From Caldilineaceae bacterium (lineage in GTDB: Bacteria; Chloroflexota; Anaerolineae; Caldilineales; Caldilineaceae), in assembly GCA_011523365.1 (NCBI GenBank), contig WTGY01000042.1:1-56585 (forward strand): a stretch of DNA of 56,585 nt, in the 5' to 3' direction. Under the pieces are notes generated by a model, which was given only the letters and a program-made list of their open reading frames with translations, was not told the DNA's origin and did no database searches. Made by a program: the position numbers and the translations under genes. Below, piece by piece: positions 18,354 through 29,246 of the stretch (positions are counted from its first letter, which is position 1; every line of letters starts with the position of its first letter).

Positions 18354-19330
18354 TCAAGCCTGCAATTCTTTCACGAAGTCCACCCACGCTGGGTTTGACT
18401 CGAAGCCAAGTTTGAAATTGAGGGCCAGCATCGGACTGCCCTCCTCGTTACTCGTCTCGATCGTTTCCGCGCCGTTGGCCTGAGCAAATTCAACTGTGCG
18501 CAATTTGAGAGCAGTTGCGATTCCTCTGCGTCGATGGGACCTGATTACACCGGTCAGTCCCGCGTCAAGGCGCCTGCCTTCCGGGTCGTTGCGCCACAGA
18601 TTGCTCATCCCTACCAGGGCCCCGCCGTCGCTCAGGGCAATGAAGAATGCCTCTTCCACCAGGGCCGGATCTCCCAGGACCATTTCCTCAAATTCAGCTA
18701 CCGACGGCTTCGCAAACGGTTCGGTTGAAGGAACGTCCTGCACGATCTTCCAACGCAAGTCGCGCAGCCTCCTCTTCCAATCCGGCTCCTCTGTGCGGAA
18801 TTGGGACAGCGTAAGCGGACGTATCCTCTCTTGGGCTAGCCGGTCATATGCCTCTGCCCAAACTGATGCATCGAACGCCTCAAGCTGCAAAGTCGACGAG
18901 GGAAAGCGCATAGCCTCCTGAAAGCCATTTCTGAGCAGGAAGTCGACTCTGTCTCTGTCGTCTTCCTTCGCTCGGCATACCAGACGTCTGAACCTGCCCT
19001 TGTGACGTGCCAGCACGCCCTGAACGCCCTCAAACAGGGCCGGGAGAAGCTGAACCTGCGGATGTGCGGGATGCGTGTCAAACCGCGCATGGGCCGTGAA
19101 CGGGCTCTCCTGCCAATACGCTTCGTAGCAGGCCCCAACAGCCACCATCTCCTCGCCGTCCGAATAGGCGGCGACCCGTGCCATGAGTGAATCCGTCGGC
19201 CACTCACGGTCTTCTCGCTCTAGGTCCTCCCCTGACTCAGGTCGACCCCCAGGTGAAGCCGCATGCAGAAGAGAAGCCAGAGCCTCGTACTCTTGCTGGC
19301 TCGACTGAAAGGGACGAACCGTGTAGACTG

Positions 19331-19334
<4 letters not shown>
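18354..19334 (-). CDS. GNAT family N-acetyltransferase (two-domain)
   Basis: This 326-residue protein is twice the length of a single GNAT domain. The C-terminal half holds the acetyl-CoA loop SHRRRGIATALKLR and the following ETSNEEGSPMLALNFKLGF, both diagnostic of GNAT enzymes. The N-terminal half (about 1-150) has a GNAT-like sheet pattern without a clear R/Q-x-x-G-x-G/A loop, so it is likely a degenerate domain. The substrate is unknown. Its ATG overlaps the stop of the aldo/keto reductase gene by four bases, which implies translational coupling. Confidence 0.88.
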
Positions 19335-20356
<1,022 letters not shown>

Positions 20357-20419
20357 GCCCTTCTCCTCAAGAGAGTTTTAAGTCCAACTGTCTGTAGCAC
20401 TGTTATCGCGCGAGCTTAA

Positions 20420-20436
20420 GGTCGATTCTCTCGACC
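20420..20436. promoter_or_regulatory. Inverted repeat GGTCGA-ttctc-TCGACC
   Basis: A perfect 6-bp dyad with a 5-base centre lies 64 bp upstream of the aldo/keto reductase start and downstream of the COG4091 gene stop. No U-run follows on the minus strand. It could be a regulator-binding site or part of a weak terminator; the sequence alone does not decide. Confidence 0.3.
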
Positions 20437-20552
20437 ACGGTCGTCAGGGTCTTAACTGTGCCGCCTGACGCCAGTGTCAAGTCGTGTGACGGCCTCCACT
20501 TGCGGCAGCCCTTCATCAGTTCCCGCAGTGGTAGACTTGCTCAGCCTTGCCT

Positions 20553-21917
20553 CTACGCCTCTGCGTTCCCGGCTATCCCGTCCTGCAGACGCCGCATCTT
20601 CAGGACAAAGGAATCCTCATCCAGCGCCACGTCACCATACGCGATCGTCTCCCCCTTGGCGATCGCCCTCTTGAGCACGGCGCCGTCTGCAAGCCCGAAT
20701 GGCAGCAACCCCTCCATCTGCGCGACGGATGCCTTTTCGCACTGGCCTACCACCGTGTACCCCCCGCCACCGTCCAGTTGCTCGCCAGCGCGCAAGTCGC
20801 GCTTCGCAACAGTTATGCACTCCGCGGTCGGCGTTGGCGCACAGGAGCCATTTGCGGCATTGAAAAGGACTGCACGCGCTATACTCAGGGGCGCCGGTAC
20901 CGCCACGAGATGATAGGGACGGTATAGGAGAAAGTTCTTGCCGTCACCTCCGACGTGACACCCGTTGTAGGCCAGGTCCTCCCGCGTAAACGGATGGTCC
21001 GAGCGAACGACGACAAACACGCCCATCTTGAGCGGATTAGGCAGCATGCTCCTGCCATCTGTGGCTACCGAATTGGCCAGTTCCACCACGCCGTGCTGGC
21101 TCAGCAAACCTCCTTCCTCCGCCAGGCTGAAGCGAACAGGTATCTCTTCCAGATTCACCGACGGCTCATGCATGCCACGGCGGTCCGGCACTAGGCCGGC
21201 GGCGTTGGCAAGCGCGGTCATCTCCACCTGCGCCTTCGTCCCATCGCGAAAGGAGTTGAACATCTTCAGATTAATCGTGCGCCGTTCAATATGCTCCTCG
21301 GTGAAGCCGAAACGAGATGCAGCCGTTTCCGGCGTACCTTCGAAGTCATTCTCATAATATATCGTGCCCCGTCCTGCCGCCACGATCTCCAATCCCAGGC
21401 TGCTCGCCCATTCTACGATGTTCCAGGTCACGGCCGGCTGGTCCCCGTCTACCATCGTGTAGACCACGCCCGCGGCGTCTGCCGTGCGACGCAGGAAGGG
21501 GCCGACAGTTACGTCCGCCTCTACATTTACCATTACCACATGCTTGCGATTGCTCAGGGCTTGAAACGCGTGTCGGGCGCCTACTTCCGGCAGGCCGGTC
21601 GACTCGACAACGACCTCAATCGATTCGCAATCTGTCAACGTCAGTCCGTCTTCGACCACGACCGGCCTGCCAGAGCGGACCGCGTCCTCCAGTTCGTCCC
21701 CTGTTTCCGCAGTCCGTATATCCTCTTGGCTCGCGCCGCTCGAGAGATAGGCATAACGGGCATTGTGGGCATTAATGTCCGCAATTGCCGACACTTCCAT
21801 ACCATTCATCTGCGAAATCTGGGCCACCAGACCCGCACCGAACTTGCCCGTACCGATGATACCTACCCGAATTGGGTTCGATTCCGCTGCCCGCCGCGCC
21901 AACAACTGACTTATCAC
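20553..21917 (-). CDS. COG4091-type NAD(P)-dependent dehydrogenase with SAF domain
   Basis: This 454-residue protein has an N-terminal Rossmann domain (GIIGTGKFG at 19-27) of the homoserine-dehydrogenase-like type. A catalytic-type middle domain follows, and the C-terminal SAF domain runs from about 365 to 445 (TVAKRDLRAGEQL, then LKRAIAKGETIAYGDVAL). SAF domains also occur in sialic-acid synthases and D-altronate dehydratases. The family is annotated as predicted homoserine dehydrogenase, but this gene stands with sugar-type enzymes rather than threonine genes, so a sugar-acid or polyol role is more likely. Translation starts at a GTG, supported by TAGGAG six bases upstream. The SWIM gene ends 28 bp before it. 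Confidence 0.88.
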   Translation of the reverse strand: MISQLLARRAAESNPIRVGIIGTGKFGAGLVAQISQMNGMEVSAIADINAHNARYAYLSSGASQEDIRTAETGDELEDAVRSGRPVVVEDGLTLTDCESIEVVVESTGLPEVGARHAFQALSNRKHVVMVNVEADVTVGPFLRRTADAAGVVYTMVDGDQPAVTWNIVEWASSLGLEIVAAGRGTIYYENDFEGTPETAASRFGFTEEHIERRTINLKMFNSFRDGTKAQVEMTALANAAGLVPDRRGMHEPSVNLEEIPVRFSLAEEGGLLSQHGVVELANSVATDGRSMLPNPLKMGVFVVVRSDHPFTREDLAYNGCHVGGDGKNFLLYRPYHLVAVPAPLSIARAVLFNAANGSCAPTPTAECITVAKRDLRAGEQLDGGGGYTVVGQCEKASVAQMEGLLPFGLADGAVLKRAIAKGETIAYGDVALDEDSFVLKMRRLQDGIAGNAEA

Positions 21918-21945
21918 AGGTCGCTCCTACTTGCATACCCCAAGG

Positions 21946-22938
21946 TCAATCAGCCCCGTCGCTTTCTGGCTCCGGCGCGAAGGCAAGCTCCAAAGCCTTG
22001 GCTGAAACTTCCAGATAGATCTCGGAAAGCCTGTCGTATATTTCCGGACTGTCCTGTTGAAACGGGGGCGGGCCAAGCCGGCGAAGAAGCGCCGTGCGTA
22101 TCAGAGGCGGCGCGATGTTGTAGTGTAAAGCCCGCAATTCATGACGCGTTCCCCCGGGCCCCAGCTGGCTTCCACCCCAGAAAGCATCTATCTGCGCCGC
22201 CAGGTCGACCTCCTCGCCTCTCTGAATGCCCGGAGCCTCCAACGCCTGCAAACCATCGTAGCCTGCCAGTGACGCGTCGGATGCGATTCCGGACTCTTCC
22301 CCATCACTGAAGGATTCCTCAGAAATGCCGTTGCTGCGGCGCAGCCGCAGTCCGGTCAACACCTGGTGACGGTCCCTGCCGCGCAGAAGCAACAGCATCC
22401 AGGGGTCGTCGGCTATCATCCTGCCAAAATGGTACAATACCACCAGTGCATGCTTGCAGGGGGTCCTTTGGCTCTGGCACTCGGAACAGCTCGCCGCAAC
22501 CTCGCCGCTATCTGATGTCGGTGACAGTAGAGCGACTTCTGCGTCACTGAAAACCGTGTCCAGAACTGACAGAAAAGTTTCCCATTCATCTCCCCCGGCC
22601 AGAAGCTGTGCCGCGTACAGCGCCTCTTCGGCCAGCGTGTCAAGAACTGCCGACCACTCGTCATCGCGCAACGGCAGAACTTCGATTTCGACTTGGCAGG
22701 CGCCTCTCTGGTGTTCCAAGACCTCCGCCTTAATGCGGCCAAACTGCACGTCAACCGACTTCACTTGCATCCGTCGCGCCAGCGACTGGCCTCTCTTCAG
22801 GTCGAAGCCCTGTCCTCTAAGATATTCATACCACCTGCTGGACCATGAAGCGTCCTTAGCATCTGCGTCTGCCATTGGCCCTTCGGTTCTTGTCGAAGTC
22901 ACTCTCTCTAAATTTGCCTCTTCGCTGCTTAGCGGCAA
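21946..22938 (-). CDS. SWIM zinc-finger protein, partner of the SNF2 helicase
   Basis: This protein of about 330 residues has a SWIM-type zinc finger in its middle: SCSECQSQRTPCKHALVVLYHFG, with Cys pair, Cys and His ligands. In bacteria SWIM proteins are commonly encoded beside SNF2/HepA helicases of the kind found here, 115 bp upstream. The C-terminal part is acidic and carries GLRLRRS and a predicted helical region (YDRLSEIYLEVSAKALELAF). The start is uncertain: the TTG at 22938 gives 330 residues, and an ATG at 22875 with a short purine run gives 309. The joint function is probably a nucleic-acid remodelling or repair role, which is inferred. Confidence 0.8.
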   Translation of the reverse strand: MPLSSEEANLERVTSTRTEGPMADADAKDASWSSRWYEYLRGQGFDLKRGQSLARRMQVKSVDVQFGRIKAEVLEHQRGACQVEIEVLPLRDDEWSAVLDTLAEEALYAAQLLAGGDEWETFLSVLDTVFSDAEVALLSPTSDSGEVAASCSECQSQRTPCKHALVVLYHFGRMIADDPWMLLLLRGRDRHQVLTGLRLRRSNGISEESFSDGEESGIASDASLAGYDGLQALEAPGIQRGEEVDLAAQIDAFWGGSQLGPGGTRHELRALHYNIAPPLIRTALLRRLGPPPFQQDSPEIYDRLSEIYLEVSAKALELAFAPEPESDGAD

Positions 22939-23052
22939 GACATGCCTGTCCGCTCGACCTGGATGACGCAGCCGCTTGAGCCGCCGCCTTGTGCCACTGT
23001 TCGGTCAGATCTTCCTCCGCCAGGCGGATACTATCGACGACTTCACCCTCCA

Positions 23053-26000
23053 CTACCCACGACTGCGAAGAGCAATTAGCTGGCGAAGACCCTCGGTATC
23101 CATATCCGCCAGCCACTCTTCCCCGCTGTTCACAATCGACTCCGCTAAGTCCTGTTTGCTCTCGATCATCTTATGGATCTGCTCTTCCAAAGTACCTGAA
23201 ACGACAAACTTGTATACCTGGACAGAGCGCTTCTGGCCGATGCGAAATGCCCGGTCCGTGGCCTGGTTCTCAACCGCCGGGTTCCACCATCGGTCAAAGT
23301 GGAAAACGTGATTTGCCCTCGTAAGATTCACGCCGACGCCGCCCGCTCTCAAACTGAGGACGAAAATCGGCGCCCCGTTGCTATCCTCCTGGAATGAACG
23401 CACCATCTGCTCCCGCCTGGACGCCGGCGTTCCCCCGTGCAGGAACAACGCGTCCCGTCCCAGATTCTCCATCAGATGCTGCCGCAATAGGTGGCCCATC
23501 TCCACAAACTGGGTGAAAACCAGCGCCCGGTCTCCAACCGCCAGCGCCTCCTCCAGCATCTCGGTCAGGCGGCTCAATTTACCGCTTCGCTCCTCCAGGG
23601 GCCCCTTTTCTCCCAAAAAATGGGCCGGATGGTTCGTAACCTGCTTCAGCTTGAGCAAGAGACCCAGCACAAGACCCCTGCGCTGCACGCCCTCACTCCT
23701 TTCCACGCGAGCCATCGTCTCCTCAATGACTTTCGTGTAAAGCGTTTCCTGCTCCTTGGAAAGGGAGCAGTACACTACCATCTCATTTTTTTCAGGCAGA
23801 TCCGAAATGATCGTCGGATCGGTCTTGAGCCGGCGCAAAAGAAAGGGCTGCACCATGCGTCGCAAATCGGCTGCAGCAAACTCGTCGTTGTAACGCTCAA
23901 CCGGAAGCACAAATTGCTGGCGGAAGTGCTCCCGCTTCCCCAGGTAGCCCGGATTGAGGAACTCCATTATGCTCCACAACTCAAGCAGCCGGTTTTCCAC
24001 CGGCGTACCCGTTAGCGCGACGCGGAAGGGAGGCGCGCTCCCCCTTTCAATCTGGGTACGCGAATTGCCCGTCAAGCGGCGGATCGCCTGCGTCTGTTTG
24101 GCCGACGGATTCTTGATGTTCTGCGCCTCGTCCAGGATCAGATCGCTCCAATCCTGCGTCTCCAACATGTCGATATCCCGCCGCGCGATCCCAAAGCTTG
24201 TGATCACCATATCGTGCTCAGACAGTGCAGTTCGAAACGCCTCGCCATTTAGCCTGCCGCTGCCATGGTGAAGCAGAAGACGCAGACCTGGCGCAAATCT
24301 CTCGATCTCGTGCCGCCAGTTCGCAACCACGCTCGTAGGACAGATTAGCAGCGCAGGCCGGTGCTGGCCCTCATCCTCGCCATTGCAGGATTCACGGTGA
24401 TTCTCGGCCAGGTTGCGCGAGTGGAGCAATAGGGCGATCGCCTGGATTGTTTTCCCCAAACCCATGTCGTCGGCCAGACAAGCGCCTAAGCCCAAACGGC
24501 GCAAGAAAGAAAGCCAGCCTACGCCGCGCCGCTGATAGGGCCGCAGTTTGCCTACAAAACCTTCGGGCTCCTTGACGTCCTCAACCGGGTCTATCCCCCG
24601 CAGCCGTTCCAATGCCGTGCCGAGCCACCCGTCCGCTACAACCGCCTCCAGGGGCAGTTCAGGGCCCGAAAGACCCTCTGCCATGTCCCAGTCGCCGGAC
24701 GGATCGGAGGCCATTACCAGGTTATGAGGCGCCGGTCCTTCTCGACCCCCCGACAACCCGTTCGACCTGTAAGGTTCACTTGACGGCGTCGCCCATGGCT
24801 CCTGTTCCGCCTCCTGTTCAGTACGCGTAAATGCTTGGGCCAGTCCCACGGCCTGCAGCAGTGGAATGCTCCCCACCGAGTCGTTGCGGTCAATGAACTG
24901 CCGGGCCGCCTGCACTTGCGCCGGATCTAACTCTAGCCACTCGTCTCCCAGGCGCACCAGCGGAGACCCCAACTCCGCTAGACGCTCGAACTCCTCCCTG
25001 CTCAGAGTCTGTTCCCCAAGAGTCAGTTCCCACCGGTACTGAATCAGGCCTCTCAAGTCCAAAGAAGCCCCGCCCCCTAAGACGTCACTCCGACCTCGTC
25101 CCTGGGCTCTCCCGTCATCAGGCGCCTCTCTTTCCGATTGAGACTGCTCATGGCCGCCCAGGCGCAGGCGCAGTCCAAGACGGGAACGGCTGCGGGCAGC
25201 CCACCAGTCCGGTACAATCACGCCGAAACCACTGCTCTGGAGTAACGGGCCGATCTCCTTCAGAAACAAGTAGGCCTCTTCAAGAGAAAGGGACGCCCTT
25301 TCAGGTCGCGGCGCCCTTAGACTTTCGCGTATTGGCGCAAACAGCCGGCTGGCCACGCCCAGACCGGTTAGGAGTCGCTCCTGCGGCTGGTCAAAGCGTC
25401 GACCTTCAATGCGAATACTTTGAACATTCTGGTTCCATACCCTCTGCGCAGGAATCAGCAAGTTCGGGTCGTCCTTGTCCTGCAAATAATACTGTAGATG
25501 CCAGTTTTTCAGTGCAATTGGGGCGGGAGGGGAGTAGGTGGAATCGGAATCGCTTATATCAGACTCGTTGTCTTCTGTTTGAAGCTCCAGTGCAAAGGCA
25601 ACTTGAAAGTTGGAATCCGCCACCGAGGAGTGGAGTTGCTCCATCCACTCGATCCAGCGCTTGTATAGCTGGTGCGCCGGCTGCGGAGGAAGTTGCAGCA
25701 GCGGCTCCTCTCCGGAAAGGCCCTCCAGCCACATTGAGCCTGACGACGGGAGCGCGAATCCTTCCCCGCCAAAGCTACGGCCAGGACCGTCGCGAAATCG
25801 GCCAGCCCCATTTGCTACCGAATCTTCCGGTGCCCACTCGCGAATCGCGCTATTGATCAGAACACTGATGAAATGCTCGACTATCGCCCCGGGAGCCGGC
25901 GCTCCCTCAAGCGTTTCCAGCTCGTACGCCCTGCATATGGGCGGCATCAAGGCGACCAGGTACTCAAGTCGTTCACGCAAGCTGCCTTCAAGCAGAAATG

Positions 26001-26880
26001 GCTGCCAGGCGGCCCAGAAACGGCCGCTGCTGTCAGGTATCAGACCGGGCAAAAAATGCTGCCCCGCCAGTAGCTCCAGCACAAACTTGGCTGCGTGGCT
26101 CCAGAAAAGAAGGTCATTACCCAGGCGAGCATGACGAAACAGCGAGGTCGAGGAAGGGAGTTCAATGAGCCTCTGATTGGTGAAACGGCTCAGGAAGGCC
26201 AGCGTGTGGAACGGTTCCAGAGTCAGTCCGGTCACCTGCCAGGTCTGCAATCTGAATGGCTCCGTCTCGCCGGAAAGTGCATTCACACCCCTCTGGAACG
26301 ATCCCAGATGCGTCTGTGGGCGTCCGCTCTGGCTGGGCAACCATACACGGGCAGTGGCGGGACTTCCCATCAGGCTGCTAAGCTCGCTTGCCGTCGCCAA
26401 CTGACGCAATATCTGACGTAGAGTCCCCACCGGCATCTGCGCAGGGTGGGAAGGGATCTTCCCGTTGATTCGCGAGCCCTCCGGACGCATTGCGGCTGAA
26501 TCCTCTGCCTGCCTGGGAGAACTGCTCCCTTCGGGGCCGCCCGCGCCTTCATCCCTACCGGCCACACCGTTCTCGCCGGGTTCGCGCTCCTCCCAAACGC
26601 TGGGAGGCTCATGATTCTCTCCCCAAAGGAAGAGTCGCGGACCGTCTTCCGCTGCTGGCAATCTTGTTGAACCTGGCCCGCCAACCGGCCGGGAGCCTGC
26701 TGCGCCCTTGTGTGCTCCCTCTCCCGCCGCTCTGTCAGTTGCCCCCCTTTCCAGTTGCGACCGGCCATCTCCCTGCCCCCGCACACGCGGGATGGCCGGG
26801 AGGCCGAAGGCATCCTTCTCCTGTCCGTCTCCTGTTTGCTTGCTTGAAGTGAGCCACGCAGCGTGAAAGGTAAAAGGCAT
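23053..26880 (-). CDS. SNF2-family DEAD/DEAH helicase (HepA/RapA-like)
   Basis: This 1275-residue ATP-dependent translocase has a SNF2 core in its C-terminal half. Motif I reads DDMGLGKTIQ near residue 803, motif II DEAQ near 917, and motif VI QATDRAFRIGQ near 1210; SALTGTPVENR-type motif III is visible as VALTGTPVENR. The N-terminal half has the SNF2-associated bacterial helicase region (LRLGGHEQ, WEL...SREEFERLAELGSPLVRL, WLELDPAQV), plus an unusual Gly/Arg/Glu-rich stretch at about 20-130 that includes LFLWGEN. The family remodels protein-DNA complexes or aids transcription recycling. The start at 26880 has only a weak signal (TAGGTT). The SWIM gene follows downstream. Confidence 0.93.
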   Translation of the reverse strand: MPFTFHAAWLTSSKQTGDGQEKDAFGLPAIPRVRGQGDGRSQLERGATDRAAGEGAHKGAAGSRPVGGPGSTRLPAAEDGPRLFLWGENHEPPSVWEEREPGENGVAGRDEGAGGPEGSSSPRQAEDSAAMRPEGSRINGKIPSHPAQMPVGTLRQILRQLATASELSSLMGSPATARVWLPSQSGRPQTHLGSFQRGVNALSGETEPFRLQTWQVTGLTLEPFHTLAFLSRFTNQRLIELPSSTSLFRHARLGNDLLFWSHAAKFVLELLAGQHFLPGLIPDSSGRFWAAWQPFLLEGSLRERLEYLVALMPPICRAYELETLEGAPAPGAIVEHFISVLINSAIREWAPEDSVANGAGRFRDGPGRSFGGEGFALPSSGSMWLEGLSGEEPLLQLPPQPAHQLYKRWIEWMEQLHSSVADSNFQVAFALELQTEDNESDISDSDSTYSPPAPIALKNWHLQYYLQDKDDPNLLIPAQRVWNQNVQSIRIEGRRFDQPQERLLTGLGVASRLFAPIRESLRAPRPERASLSLEEAYLFLKEIGPLLQSSGFGVIVPDWWAARSRSRLGLRLRLGGHEQSQSEREAPDDGRAQGRGRSDVLGGGASLDLRGLIQYRWELTLGEQTLSREEFERLAELGSPLVRLGDEWLELDPAQVQAARQFIDRNDSVGSIPLLQAVGLAQAFTRTEQEAEQEPWATPSSEPYRSNGLSGGREGPAPHNLVMASDPSGDWDMAEGLSGPELPLEAVVADGWLGTALERLRGIDPVEDVKEPEGFVGKLRPYQRRGVGWLSFLRRLGLGACLADDMGLGKTIQAIALLLHSRNLAENHRESCNGEDEGQHRPALLICPTSVVANWRHEIERFAPGLRLLLHHGSGRLNGEAFRTALSEHDMVITSFGIARRDIDMLETQDWSDLILDEAQNIKNPSAKQTQAIRRLTGNSRTQIERGSAPPFRVALTGTPVENRLLELWSIMEFLNPGYLGKREHFRQQFVLPVERYNDEFAAADLRRMVQPFLLRRLKTDPTIISDLPEKNEMVVYCSLSKEQETLYTKVIEETMARVERSEGVQRRGLVLGLLLKLKQVTNHPAHFLGEKGPLEERSGKLSRLTEMLEEALAVGDRALVFTQFVEMGHLLRQHLMENLGRDALFLHGGTPASRREQMVRSFQEDSNGAPIFVLSLRAGGVGVNLTRANHVFHFDRWWNPAVENQATDRAFRIGQKRSVQVYKFVVSGTLEEQIHKMIESKQDLAESIVNSGEEWLADMDTEGLRQLIALRSRG

Positions 26881-27124
26881 AACCTACATTGTACCTTGAT
26901 TTCCCTTGATCAGCCCAAATTCAACCATGAATCCTGTTCAGCACAATCTGTTACAGCAACCGTCTGAGCCCCCTGCTTTCCGGGCCGCCCTTCATGCAAG
27001 CCCTTCTTCACCACCCCTCAACTGAATGTACACAGGCCCCAGGAGAGCGTCCAATAGGAGTCCCGCCTGACACCACTACTTTCGAAACGGTTCCCGAAAA
27101 GAACTTTGAGCCTGACAGCCTCTT

Positions 27125-27155
27125 CGCAATACGCAATACGCAATACGCGATGCGA
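27125..27155. repeat. Heptamer tandem array CGCAATA
   Basis: Three exact copies of CGCAATA stand at 27125-27145, followed by the related CGCGATGCGATA. They lie just beyond the stop of the formate-tetrahydrofolate ligase gene, in a 284-bp gap that otherwise shows no gene. Confidence 0.8.
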
Positions 27156-27164
27156 TAAAGCACG

Positions 27165-28874
27165 TCAAAACAATCCAATAACCTGTCCCGTCTCCAAATC
27201 AATGTCCACATTCTGGGCCGCCGGCCTGCTGCCAAGACCCGGCATCGTCCTCATCTCTCCCAGCAGTGGATAGACGAAACCGGCGCCTACACTCGCTCGC
27301 ACCTCCCGCACAGGCACAGTGAAACCGGACGGCGCGCCCTTCAACCTCGGATCGTGACTCAGACTCAAGTGCGTCTTTGCCATGCAGATGGGAAGATTAC
27401 CGAAGCCGCTCTGCTCGTACTGGCGTATCTGCCGGTCGGCCAGCGCCGTGTACTCGATTCCGTCCGCCCCGTAAATCGTGGTCGCGATCTTTTCCATCTT
27501 CGCCTTCAGAGGCTGATCCAATTCATAGAGAAACTGAAATTCGCTCGGCTCTTCGGCCGCTTCCACAACCGCCCGCGCCAGTTCACTAGCGCCGCTGCCA
27601 CCCTCCGCCCAATGCGTGGAGACTGCCCATCGCGCCCCTTCCTCCTCAGCCACTCGTCCGATTACATCGATCTCACTTTGGAAGTCACTCGCAAAACAGT
27701 TGACGCAGACAACCGGGCTTACGCCGTGCGCCCGCACGTTCTGAATCTGCTTGCGAAGGTTCGCCGCGCCTTCGGCTACGTCGTCAGGCCCCTCTGCCAG
27801 CATCTCCTCCGGCAGCGGCCGGCCCGGTACAACCCTGTACCGCCCCGTGTGCGACTTGAGCGCACGCACAGTCGCCACCAGAACGGCCGCATCGGGCCGC
27901 AACCCGCTGTATCTGCACTTGATGTTGAAAAACTTCTCCGCCCCGATATCCGCGCCGAAGCCGGCCTCTGTTATCAGGTACTCACTCGTCTTGATGCCGA
28001 TCAGGTCCGCCAGCACCGAGCTGTTCCCGTGGGCAATGTTCGCGAAAGGTCCTGCATGGACCAGCGCCGGCGTGTTCTCCAGCGTCTGGAAAATATTCGG
28101 CTTAATCGCCTCCTTCATAAGCACCGTCATCGAACCTGCGGCCTGCAGTTGCTCGGCCGTTACGGGCTGTCGCTTCCGGTCGCTGCCAACCGTCACCCGG
28201 CCAAAGCGCGCCCGCATATCCTCCAATCCTGTCGTCAGAGCCAGAATCGCCATCACCTCAGACGCCGCCGTGATGTCAAATCCGGTCTGTCGCTGCGGCC
28301 CGTCCGACTTTGCCCCGAGCCCGCTTACGATATTGCGCAGGCCCCTGTCGTTAACGTCTAGCACCCGCCGCCACATGATACTGTAGGGGTCGATCTCCAG
28401 CTCGTTTCCCTGGTAGATGTGCGCATCAATCATCGCCGCCAGCAGATTGTTGGCCGCCGTCACCGCGTGCATGTCCCCTGTCATGTGCAGGTTGAACTGC
28501 TCCATCGGTACCACTTGGCTGTAACCGCCGCCGGCCGCGCCGCCTTTGATTCCAAATGTCGGCCCCTGGCTCGGCTGCCGGATCGCCACCGTCGCCGTCC
28601 TGCCGATGTGGTGCATACCCTGCCCCAGCCCAACCGTAGTCGTCGACTTGCCCTCGCCCAGCGGAGTCGGCGTGATCGCGGTGACCAGCACGTAGCGGGC
28701 GTTTGGACGGTCAGCCAGTCCCTCCACGGTCTCCAGTCGCACCTTCGCCATGTGGTCGCCGTACAGCTCTATGTCCGATCTGCCCAACCCCATCTTCTCC
28801 GCAATCTCCCAGACGGGCAGCAGCTCAGCCGCCTGGGCAATGTCGAGGTCACTTGGCACCGTACTTCTGCTCAT
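27165..28874 (-). CDS. fhs: Formate-tetrahydrofolate ligase
   Basis: This ligase of about 569 residues joins formate to tetrahydrofolate using ATP, giving 10-formyl-tetrahydrofolate for one-carbon metabolism. The P-loop segment TPLGEGKSTTTVGLGQ is fully conserved near the N-terminus, and GGAAGGGYSQVVPMEQFNLH and NIAHGNSS are family signatures. Length matches the usual 550-580. I favour the ATG at 28874, seven bases after AGGAG; ATGs at 28877 and 28898 are also in frame. No other Wood-Ljungdahl genes are nearby, so a role in folate recycling, for example in serine or formate metabolism, is more likely than autotrophy. Confidence 0.97.
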   Translation of the reverse strand: MSRSTVPSDLDIAQAAELLPVWEIAEKMGLGRSDIELYGDHMAKVRLETVEGLADRPNARYVLVTAITPTPLGEGKSTTTVGLGQGMHHIGRTATVAIRQPSQGPTFGIKGGAAGGGYSQVVPMEQFNLHMTGDMHAVTAANNLLAAMIDAHIYQGNELEIDPYSIMWRRVLDVNDRGLRNIVSGLGAKSDGPQRQTGFDITAASEVMAILALTTGLEDMRARFGRVTVGSDRKRQPVTAEQLQAAGSMTVLMKEAIKPNIFQTLENTPALVHAGPFANIAHGNSSVLADLIGIKTSEYLITEAGFGADIGAEKFFNIKCRYSGLRPDAAVLVATVRALKSHTGRYRVVPGRPLPEEMLAEGPDDVAEGAANLRKQIQNVRAHGVSPVVCVNCFASDFQSEIDVIGRVAEEEGARWAVSTHWAEGGSGASELARAVVEAAEEPSEFQFLYELDQPLKAKMEKIATTIYGADGIEYTALADRQIRQYEQSGFGNLPICMAKTHLSLSHDPRLKGAPSGFTVPVREVRASVGAGFVYPLLGEMRTMPGLGSRPAAQNVDIDLETGQVIGLF

Positions 28875-28956
28875 CATAAAGCTCCTATGGTCCTCCATTC
28901 TTCACGTCGATCACAATTGGCCGGAAACCGGCCTGCGCACCCAGTGGCACTGCTTC

Positions 28957-29157
28957 TCATCGTGTCTCGAGGTTATTGAACAACCGCCGCGTCGCCGTCG
29001 CAATCTCGCTCACAGCGTCGTTGAATGCCCCCTCATTTGCCTTCGACGGCTTTCGATATCCGCTCACCTTCCGGACAAACTGCAGGGCCGCTTCTTCCAG
29101 CTCCTGCTCTGTCGGCGGTCGCTCCGGCTGGCGCAGCTTCCTGATATTTCGACACAT
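28957..29157 (-). CDS. DUF2277 domain protein
   Basis: This small protein of 66 residues matches DUF2277 end to end. It begins MCRNIRKL and contains ALQFVRKVSGYRKPSKAN and NDAVSEIATATRRLF. It is probably helical and cytoplasmic, with no known function. The Cys at position 2 is a family hallmark. GGAGG upstream gives a strong start. It sits upstream of the formate-tetrahydrofolate ligase gene in the same direction, with a gap of about 80 bp, so the two may be co-transcribed. Confidence 0.93.
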   Translation of the reverse strand: MCRNIRKLRQPERPPTEQELEEAALQFVRKVSGYRKPSKANEGAFNDAVSEIATATRRLFNNLETR

Positions 29158-29246
29158 TTCCCACCCTCCGTCCGCAAGCCTGAGTCCACCGGCCAGCGGC
29201 TAAAATAGAGACCCGGTACCCCCCAGATTCGCGCTGCCTGCGAGCG

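Noticed and set aside
27165..28874. Wood-Ljungdahl pathway island
   Set aside because: Formate-tetrahydrofolate ligase is alone here, and no other pathway gene is nearby.
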